A stretch of 10,369 bases of DNA, taken from the NCBI GenBank assembly GCA_021801615.1, contig JAJYXS010000098.1, forward strand, positions 1 to 10,369. The letters are read 5' to 3'. The notes below the pieces were generated by a model. It was not told the origin of the DNA, searched no databases, and saw only the letters and a program-made list of their open reading frames with translations. Shown here piece by piece: positions 5,019 through 10,369 of this stretch. Each line of letters begins with the position of its first letter. Position 1 is the first letter of the stretch. The DNA comes from Actinomycetes bacterium (GTDB lineage Bacteria; Actinomycetota; Acidimicrobiia; Acidimicrobiales; RAAP-2). A program made the position numbers and the translations under genes.

Positions 5019-6406
5019 CCGCGGCGCGCCGCTCGCGCACCGGGCCGCCACCCAGCCGCCCGAGCGCCTCGTCGATCGCACGCGCGGTCGACAGGTGCTC
5101 CGCGAGACGCTGCGCGGGCATCGATGCGAGCACCGAGCGTGTCTCGGCTCCGAGCACGCGCCACCGGTCGTGCACGTCCCAGCGAGCGCGGTAGCGGGCA
5201 ATCGACGAGGCGGCGGACGACCAGATCGCGAGCCGCTCCGGCGACGAAGGGCGCGGGCCGAGCACCCGGAGGACGTGTGGAGGAGGCACCACTGCGGCAG
5301 GCGGGTGCAGCGGCTCTGCGACTCCACCGCCGCCGCCCCAGTCCCACAGGGCGTCCACGCAGCGCGCGATCTCGTCACCGCCACCACCTGTCCTCAGCGA
5401 CCCCGCCCACGCACGGAGCGCGTCCCGCCGAGCGACGCCGCGACGTCCAGCCTCGGCCACCACCGCCGCGAAGCGGTGCTCGTCGACCTCACCGGTCTCG
5501 CGGCACACCTGCGCCTGGGTGATGGGCTCCACGGCGCAGCCGAGGTCGTGAGCGACCGCGGCCCAGCGCGCCCTCAGCTCCTCGGGAGACGGCGAGGGGG
5601 CCTTCGGGTCGCGCGTCACCGCCCATGCGACGCGGCGCGCACGCCGAGACAACGACGTCTGCGTCGAGGCAACACGCCGGGCTTGCGGAGAACGGGCCGG
5701 TCAGGACGGGATCGACTGCCGAGAGCTCCCATCCGCGCGGATGCCTGGAAACCCACTGGAGCCCGAGACGCTCGGTGACCCCGTGGCGAAGGACGGCGTC
5801 GTACAGCGAGCCGGCCGCCTGCGCGTGCGCGTACAGCCCGCGCCCGTCCAATGCCCGCCAACGCCCGTCCTCGCCGCGCGCCAGGTTCGCGACCACCACG
5901 TGGGAGTGGAGATGCGGGTCCAGCGCCCTGCTCACGCCGTGGGTGAAGGACGCGGCGACGAGGCCGTCGACCGGGCTCGCCAGGCGCCCGTCGGGCTCCG
6001 AGCGCCGCACCGTCGCCGCATGCTCTGCGACGTAGGCGGTCGCAGCCTCGACTGCCTCCTCGTGCGCGCTCCGCACCGCCGCAGCTGCCCGCGTCCCTCC
6101 CAGCGCGAACAGCACGCTCGCCGACTTCGAAGCGGCGAACGTGAGGTCGTACGCGCTCAGGCGGGTCTCGCGCAGCCTCAGCCGGTGGCCATCGGTCGGG
6201 TGCCGACCAGCCAGGACCGAGGCGAACGGCGCTGCATCCACGGTTCCGTGCAGCCCCAGCCCGGCGGCGCCGTCGCCGACCCAGCGCCCGCCGCGTGCGA
6301 ACGACCGGCCGTCGCCGTCGTGCATCGAGGAGGCGTCCAGCTCCCGGGCGAGGTCCCCGAGGTAGTAGCGCCCCGTGCGGTCCTGAAGCCGAACGACCCT
6401 GAGCAC
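4987..6406 (-). pseudogene. MobF/TrwC-type relaxase, helicase-less, interrupted by a frameshift
   Basis: MobF relaxases nick one strand at oriT through a tyrosine and lead it into the recipient. The first frame (GTG 6406 to a stop at 5489) shows the catalytic pair Y14-Y15 in 'GRYYLGDLARELD'. It also has 'DLTFAASKSASVLFALG' at 87-103 and the metal-binding three-histidine motif in 'SFTHGVSRALDPHLHSH' (H156, H167, H169). Family-like sequence stops after 'LTGPFS' (about residue 240) and resumes in another frame as 'PQARRVASTQTSLSRRARRV', leading to a conserved-looking C-terminus that ends at 4987. The second frame could also be translated from a TTG at 5652 (221 residues). Joined, the protein would be about 473 residues. 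There is no RecD/TraI-like helicase between the relaxase core and the C-terminal part, which has 'SSIARYRARWDVHD' near the end. A two-base loss in TTCTCTCC would explain the shift; a sequencing error is also possible. Confidence 0.75.
5685..5692 (-). other. Frameshift junction in the relaxase gene
   Basis: The minus strand reads TTCTCCGC here. Upstream, the relaxase frame reads ...GPFS; downstream, the family-like frame reads SPQARRVAS.... Inserting CT to give TTCTCTCCGC would join the two as GPFSPQARR. No prfB-like slippery codon, stop or internal Shine-Dalgarno is apparent, so a mutation or assembly error is more likely than programmed frameshifting. Confidence 0.6.
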
Positions 6407-6418
6407 TGCCGCCTACCC

Positions 6419-6438
6419 GCCGACCGCGTGGGGTCGGC
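6419..6438 (-). repeat. 7-bp inverted repeat just upstream of the relaxase start
   Basis: GCCGACC at 6419-6425 and GGTCGGC at 6432-6438 form a perfect stem with a 6-base loop, 12 bases before the GTG of the relaxase gene. Inverted repeats next to relaxase genes are often part of oriT or of relaxase autoregulation. In GC-rich DNA a 7-bp stem can also be chance. Confidence 0.3.
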
Positions 6439-6515
6439 ATGGCCCGGACGTGGGCACAGCTTGGCGCGCGGGCATGGGCGCGGACGTCGGCGTCGGCGCA
6501 GACCAGGCTCCGCAG

Positions 6516-6544
6516 CCTCTATGAGCACTCTCCTGATGTTTCAA
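6516..6544 (-). promoter_or_regulatory. Candidate sigma-70-like promoter for the relaxase gene
   Basis: On the minus strand TTGAAA (6544-6539) is followed by a 17-base spacer and TAGAGG (6521-6516). It lies in the only clearly AT-richer patch between the WYL gene and the relaxase gene. The -10 lacks the final T of TAnnnT, so support is modest. The leader to the GTG at 6406 would be roughly 100 bases and contain the 6419-6438 hairpin. Confidence 0.3.
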
Positions 6545-6555
6545 TGTCTTCCATG

Positions 6556-8574
6556 TTAGATCCTGCCGTATCGGGTACGGAGCAGACGGAGCGCGGCCTG
6601 CGGTCCGACCGAAGTCAGCGCTGCTGGGGCGATCACGCGCGCCCGGGGGCCGGCCTGCAGGAGGAGCCGCTCGAGCCAGGCGCGCCCTCCCACCGCGACC
6701 GTGACCCGGAGCGCAGAACCGGCGACCTGCTGCTCCTCGAGCACGGGCACCGAGTCGGCGACCCATCGCGCGTCGCCTGCGAGCTCGAGCGTGGCCGTCT
6801 CGGTGCCAGGTCCCGGGACGAAGGCGCCCGCCCCTGAACGGCCCTCTGCTGCGGCCTCGACCGGTCTGCCGAGCGGGCGGACCTCGCGGACGCGGTCGAC
6901 ACGGAAACGGCGCACCGCTCCGACCCTGTGGCAGTAGGCGTCGAGGTACCAGTGGCCGTCGAGCGAGAAGAGCTCGAGCGGCTCCACCACGCGCTCGCTG
7001 GTCTCGTCGGTCGAGACGGCGTGGTACACGATCTCGGCCTGCTCGCGCGCCTCGACGAGCGCCCTCACCTCTTCGAGGAGCGGCGGCGCGTCGATCCGGA
7101 CCACGAGGCGCCGGTCATCGCCCAGCACCGCCTCGAGCTTCCGCAGCGCGCGCGACAGCGCCCCGTCGCGATCTGCGCCCGGGACTGCGAGGATCGTGCG
7201 CGCGGAGGCCGCGAGCGCGAGGCCCTCGGCAGGCGTGAGCCGTCTCGGCCGTGCGAGCCCCTTTGGCAGGAACGCCTCGACCACCTCGTCGCTCACCACG
7301 ATCTCGAGCAGCGTGTCAGGCGTGTAGGGAGGGACGCCGCAGCACGCGGCGAGCTCCAGCTCCCGGACGACCTCGTCGGGAGCGAGAGCGAAACGCTCGG
7401 CGACCTCGGCGATCGGCGCCGCGCCCACTTCCGCGAGCCAGGCCACGATGGCGAGCAGGCGGCGAAGGCGCGCGCTCGCACCTCTCGCACCGGTGCGGGG
7501 CGCGGCGGCTGGGCGGAGGCCCCGCACCGCCCCCTGGCGGCGCGCGGCGCCTTCGGTCTTCGAGCCGCCGCGACGGCGGCTCGCCTCCGCGGCGCCTTCT
7601 GGCGCCGGTGCCGGCGCCGGCCGCGCGCGTGCGCTCACCGGGGCGACCGTGCCGTCGGCGCCACGCGCGATCTCCTCCAGCCAGGAGACCACGGCCGCAC
7701 GCGCCTCTGGCGGTCCAACCACCTCGGCGTGATGGAGCAACCCGAGGACCCAGGACCTCAGGACGTCGAAGCTGCTCACCCCAAGGGACAGCAGGACCGA
7801 CCCGTCCGGCGCCCGATCGATAAGCGCGCGCTCTCCGACCTCGGCGACCACGCGCGCCCCTTCCACCGCGTCGACTCGCACGAGCACGTGTGCCGCATCC
7901 TCGTCGTCTCGCCACAAGTCGACTGGTGCATCGCTGGTCGCGACGTCCTCGGGGATCGCGCCGCTCCCCGAATGCCCCGGCGCGCCGAGCGCCTCGATGC
8001 GGTCGACGCGGTAGGTCCGCCGGGCACCCTGCTCGCGCTCCCAGCCGACGAGGTACCAGCGACCCGCGCGGAAATGGAGGGTCCCCGGCGACACCGAGCG
8101 CCACGTGCCGTGGTAGGAGAAATGGACCTCAGCCTTCGAGCGGAGGGCCTCGAAGAGCGGAACGAGCGCTGCGGGGGCATCGACCTGGGCCACCGGGCGC
8201 GCCTGCGCGGCACCCCAGGCCCCCAGCTTCGCCAGCGCGTCCCTCCCGCTCGGGTCGCCGAGGTCGACGCCCGCGACGGCGAGGTGCAGCGCAGCCTGCT
8301 CGTCGGGCTCGAGCTCGACGTCCGGAAGATAGAAGTCGTCGGGATCGATCCGGTACCCGTACTGCTCGGGGCCGTCGACCGGCTCGGTCAGCACGGGGAT
8401 CCCTTCTTCTCTCAGGACCCGCTTGTCGCGCTCGAACGCCTGACGACGGCCGGCGTGCGACGCCGGGTACCCCGGAACGGCTGCAGCGATCTCCTGGAGC
8501 GTGCGCGGCGTCGGCGCGCCGAGCAGGACCAGTACGAGGTCGGTCAGTCGTTCGAGGCGGTCGGGCGTCGCCAC
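6556..8574 (-). CDS. pafBC: Fused PafB-PafC-type transcriptional regulator with two HTH-WYL modules
   Basis: PafB and PafC together activate the LexA/RecA-independent DNA-damage regulon of actinobacteria; their WYL domains are thought to sense single-stranded DNA. The 672-residue product holds two copies of the same layout. The first half has a winged HTH at about 1-75 ('RLERLTDLVLVLLGAPTPRT', 'RDKRVLREEGIPV'). Its WYL domain follows, with 'RWYLVGW' at 172-178 and 'TYRVDRI' at 187-193, then a WCX-like region to about 305. A Pro/Ala/Arg/Gly linker (about 307-365) leads to a second HTH-like segment ('RLRRLLAIVAWLAEVGAAPI') and a second WYL domain ('HWYLDAY' at 541-547, 'RFRVDRV' at 556-562). 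PafB and PafC are separate genes in mycobacteria but naturally fused in Arthrobacter. The GTG at 8574 is chosen because TACGCT lies seven bases upstream; the frame is open further but with no family sequence. Proteasome genes are not visible nearby. Other paired WYL regulators are the alternative. Confidence 0.82.
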   Translation of the reverse strand: MATPDRLERLTDLVLVLLGAPTPRTLQEIAAAVPGYPASHAGRRQAFERDKRVLREEGIPVLTEPVDGPEQYGYRIDPDDFYLPDVELEPDEQAALHLAVAGVDLGDPSGRDALAKLGAWGAAQARPVAQVDAPAALVPLFEALRSKAEVHFSYHGTWRSVSPGTLHFRAGRWYLVGWEREQGARRTYRVDRIEALGAPGHSGSGAIPEDVATSDAPVDLWRDDEDAAHVLVRVDAVEGARVVAEVGERALIDRAPDGSVLLSLGVSSFDVLRSWVLGLLHHAEVVGPPEARAAVVSWLEEIARGADGTVAPVSARARPAPAPAPEGAAEASRRRGGSKTEGAARRQGAVRGLRPAAAPRTGARGASARLRRLLAIVAWLAEVGAAPIAEVAERFALAPDEVVRELELAACCGVPPYTPDTLLEIVVSDEVVEAFLPKGLARPRRLTPAEGLALAASARTILAVPGADRDGALSRALRKLEAVLGDDRRLVVRIDAPPLLEEVRALVEAREQAEIVYHAVSTDETSERVVEPLELFSLDGHWYLDAYCHRVGAVRRFRVDRVREVRPLGRPVEAAAEGRSGAGAFVPGPGTETATLELAGDARWVADSVPVLEEQQVAGSALRVTVAVGGRAWLERLLLQAGPRARVIAPAALTSVGPQAALRLLRTRYGRI
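6564..6576. repeat. Right copy of the 13-bp inverted repeat, at the 3' end of the WYL gene
   Basis: TGCCGTATCGGGT matches 3457-3469 in inverse orientation. It encodes the TRYGR residues just before the TAA of the WYL-regulator gene. The module therefore ends exactly at the 3' end of a conserved gene, a favoured place for site-specific integration. Confidence 0.35.
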
Positions 8575-8581
8575 CCCGATC

Positions 8582-8587
8582 AGCGTA
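8582..8587 (-). promoter_or_regulatory. Putative -10 element of the fused WYL regulator (leaderless)
   Basis: The minus strand reads TACGCT, then seven bases, then the GTG at 8574. This is the same geometry as at cofC and, with one more base, at gpsA. It supports independent transcription of the regulator rather than read-through from pilC, whose stop is 142 bases upstream. No clear -35 is visible. Confidence 0.5.
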
Positions 8588-8716
8588 GGACGCCTGGGCT
8601 CGGATCGGCGTAGACATCTGGGGTGCGCTCGCCCGCGACCGCCTCGGCCGATCGGGGATGGCGAACAGGGCATGCCGAGCACTCTGCCCACAGCGGGGGC
8701 CGTGGTCGGTCGCTGG

Positions 8717-9940
8717 TCAGCCGTGCACGTACTTGATGTAGGTGAGCATCGGGAGGTACAGGCTGATGATCACGGTACCGACCACGCCGCCCATCACCAC
8801 GACGAGGAGCGGCTCGAGGATCGACGAGAGGTTCTCGACGGTCTGGTCCACCTCACTCTGGTAGTAGAGCGCCGCCTTGCCGAGCATGTCGTCGAGCGCG
8901 CCGGTCTGCTCCCCGACCTCGACCATCTGGACGATGAGCTGCGGGAAGATCGGGTTGGCGCGCATGGGATCGGCGAACGGGCGTCCCTCGCGCACCGCGC
9001 GCTTGATCTCCTGGGTCGCCCTCGAGAGGACCGCGTTCCCCGATGCCCGCCCGACGATGTCGAGCGACTCGAGCACCGGGACGCCCGACGCCACGAGCGA
9101 CGCAAGCGTGAAGGAGAAGCGTGCGAGCGCGGTCTTGTGGACGAGCGGGCCGAAGATCGGGGGGCGGAGCTTCCACGCGTCCCACTTCTCGCGGCCACGC
9201 TCGGTCGCGATCCATCGTCTGACCCCGACGATCGCAAGGACGACGACCGCGAGCACGATCCCTGCACGCCAGCTCGCGAGCGTGTTGGAGATCTCGATCA
9301 CGATCTTCGTCGGGACTGGAAGCGGCGCGTCCAGCGTCTTGAACAGGTTCTTGAAGACCGGGACGATGACCACCATCATCACGACGAAGAGCAGAGAGAT
9401 GACGCTCACCACGACCACCGGGTACGTCATCGCGCCGCGGACCTTGCGGGAGATCGCGACCTGTTTCTCGAGCGCTGTCGCGACGGTCTTCAGCACGACG
9501 TCGATCGATCCTCCGAGCTCGCCCGCGCGGACCATCGACACGTACAGCTCGTCGAAGACCTTCGGATGGGCTGCCAGCGCCTGCGAGAGCGCTAGACCGG
9601 ACTCCACGTCATCGCGCACCGAGCGCAGGATCCGGCCGAGGTGCTGGTTCGTGACCTGCGCCGAGAGCACCGTCAGCGCCCGGGTGATCGAGAGGCCGGA
9701 CTCCACCATCGTGGCGAACTGGCGGGTGAAGACTGCGACGTCCTTGGCCTTGATCCGGTCGGTCACCCCCGGGATCACGAGCTCGCCCCGCAGGCTCCCG
9801 CTCGTCGGCGTGACCGAGACCGGCAGGTACCCCATCGAGCGGAGCCTGCTCACCACCAACGCGAGGTTGTCGCCGTCGAGCGACCCCTCGATCAGGTTGC
9901 CGCTCCTGTCGCGCACCTTGTAGTCGAAGGTGGTCGCCAC
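8717..9940 (-). CDS. pilC: Type IV pilus inner-membrane platform protein PilC (GspF family)
   Basis: PilC is the polytopic inner-membrane platform of the type IV pilus machine, linking the PilB/PilT motors to pilin assembly and removal. The 407-residue product has the family length. The N-terminus 'FDYKVRDRSGNLIEGSL' and 'LRSMGYLPVSV' are typical. Two T2SF domains follow: the first at about 66-195 ('FTRQFATMVESGLSITRAL', 'RAGELGGSIDVVL', 'KVRGAMTYPVVV') and the second at about 270-395 ('ARFSFTLASLVASGVPVLES', 'VEVGEQTGALDDML', 'SSILEPLLVVVMG'). Hydrophobic segments are at about 174-195, 226-243 and 376-397. The GTG at 9940 starts one base after the pilT stop, and GGGAGGTGA just upstream provides a Shine-Dalgarno overlapping that stop, so the two genes are co-translated. 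A type II secretion GspF role is less likely next to pilT. Confidence 0.95.
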   Translation of the reverse strand: MATTFDYKVRDRSGNLIEGSLDGDNLALVVSRLRSMGYLPVSVTPTSGSLRGELVIPGVTDRIKAKDVAVFTRQFATMVESGLSITRALTVLSAQVTNQHLGRILRSVRDDVESGLALSQALAAHPKVFDELYVSMVRAGELGGSIDVVLKTVATALEKQVAISRKVRGAMTYPVVVVSVISLLFVVMMVVIVPVFKNLFKTLDAPLPVPTKIVIEISNTLASWRAGIVLAVVVLAIVGVRRWIATERGREKWDAWKLRPPIFGPLVHKTALARFSFTLASLVASGVPVLESLDIVGRASGNAVLSRATQEIKRAVREGRPFADPMRANPIFPQLIVQMVEVGEQTGALDDMLGKAALYYQSEVDQTVENLSSILEPLLVVVMGGVVGTVIISLYLPMLTYIKYVHG

Positions 9941-9941
9941 G

Positions 9942-10369
9942 TCACCTCCCGAGCAGGTGGGTGCGGAAGTCCTCCGCGCTTCGGCACCGGTCGAGCGCCA
10001 CGCCTTCGCTCACCGCCCGCTCCCGCACGAGCTTCGCGAGGCTCTGGTCCATCGTCAGCATCCCGTGTTGAGCACCGGTCTGCATGAGCGAATAGATCTG
10101 GTGCGTCTTCGCCCCGCGGATCAGATGCTGGACCGCGGGCGTGCACACGAGGACCTCTGCGGCGACGCGCCGGCCCTTGCCGTCCACGGTCGGAACCAGC
10201 TGCTGGGTGACGACGCCTGCGAGCGACGACGCCAGCTGGATGCGGATCTGTTCCTGCTGGTTCGGGGGGAACACGTCGATCACCCGGTCGATCGTGGAAG
10301 GGGCGTCCTGGGTGTGGAGCGTCGCGAGCACGAGATGGCCCGTCTCTGCCGCCGTGATCGCGGTCGAGA
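9942..10369 (-). CDS. pilT: Type IV pilus retraction ATPase PilT, C-terminal part
   Basis: PilT is the hexameric cytoplasmic ATPase that powers pilus retraction and twitching. The gene enters from the right edge; about 141 residues are visible and the N-terminal domain and Walker A are outside. The visible part starts 'STAITAAETGHLVLATLHTQ', containing the His-box 'HLxxxTLHT'. It is followed by 'TIDRVIDVFPPNQQEQIRIQ', 'LAGVVTQQLVP', 'EVLVCTPAVQHLIRGAKTHQ' and 'MQTGAQHGMLTMDQSL', the standard PilT C-terminus. The PilT signature AIRNLIRE reads AVQHLIRG here, so several residues considered important for retraction differ. A GTG at 10331 is in frame but internal, since family sequence continues upstream. 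It is immediately upstream of pilC with a one-base gap. PilB-type extension ATPases are the alternative but fit the end less well. Confidence 0.9.
   Translation of the reverse strand, partial: STAITAAETGHLVLATLHTQDAPSTIDRVIDVFPPNQQEQIRIQLASSLAGVVTQQLVPTVDGKGRRVAAEVLVCTPAVQHLIRGAKTHQIYSLMQTGAQHGMLTMDQSLAKLVRERAVSEGVALDRCRSAEDFRTHLLGR

Noticed and set aside
6519..6554. An 11-codon minus-strand frame beginning right after the WYL stop
   Set aside because: It is too short, has no Shine-Dalgarno or conserved feature, and overlaps the candidate relaxase promoter.
6928..8613. A 561-codon plus-strand open frame opposite the WYL regulator
   Set aside because: It is an antisense shadow in very GC-rich DNA: the product is Arg/Asp/Glu-rich low-complexity with no family motif, while the minus strand encodes a clear two-module protein.
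8660..8716. A possible terminator after pilC (GGGCA ... TGCCC)
   Set aside because: The stem is only five base pairs with a 12-base loop and no T-tract; this is not enough to support a terminator.
8501..9595. A 364-codon plus-strand open frame opposite pilC
   Set aside because: It crosses the pilC-WYL intergenic region and both genes, and encodes a charged low-complexity sequence typical of antisense frames.
1..10369. CRISPR arrays, tRNA or rRNA genes, insertion sequences
   Set aside because: I saw no regularly spaced repeat array, no cloverleaf with a T-loop signature, and no transposase motif on either strand.

Overview
The window looks like chromosomal DNA of a high-GC Actinomycetota, possibly an Acidimicrobiia- or Thermoleophilia-like lineage (the class is inference). 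The clues are very high GC, a coenzyme F420 gene (cofC/fbiD), a naturally fused PafB-PafC-type WYL regulator, a lysine/alanine-rich HupB-tail-like protein, and type IV pilus genes. Several genes start with GTG placed 7-8 nt after a TAnnnT hexamer, as expected for leaderless mRNAs.

Left part (1-2942): the 3' end of a GH38 alpha-mannosidase (+) converges on gpsA (-). gpsA diverges from cofC (+) across a short intergenic region carrying two identical 21-nt direct repeats. cofC converges on a small basic gene (-) that resembles only the lysine-rich tail of mycobacterial HupB. The order gpsA(-), cofC(+), hupB-like(-) recalls the M. tuberculosis order gpdA2, fbiD, ppk1, mutT1, hupB, but ppk1 and mutT1 are absent and the HU fold is missing. 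The leader of the basic gene carries two abutting hairpins.

Middle part (about 2960-6555): a gene-poor, somewhat less GC-rich stretch is followed by a minimal DNA-mobilization module. It has a VirD4/TraG-type coupling ATPase without membrane segments (+) and a MobF/TrwC-type relaxase without a helicase domain (-). Their 3' ends overlap by 32 nt. The relaxase reading frame is broken by a frameshift near 5690. No T4SS channel genes are visible. A 13-bp inverted repeat brackets the module, with its right copy overlapping the 3' end of the next gene.

Right part (6556-10369, all -): pilT (partial) and pilC form a tight operon for type IV pilus function. Downstream lies a separate gene for a fused two-WYL regulator of the PafBC (DNA-damage response) type, with its own apparent leaderless promoter.
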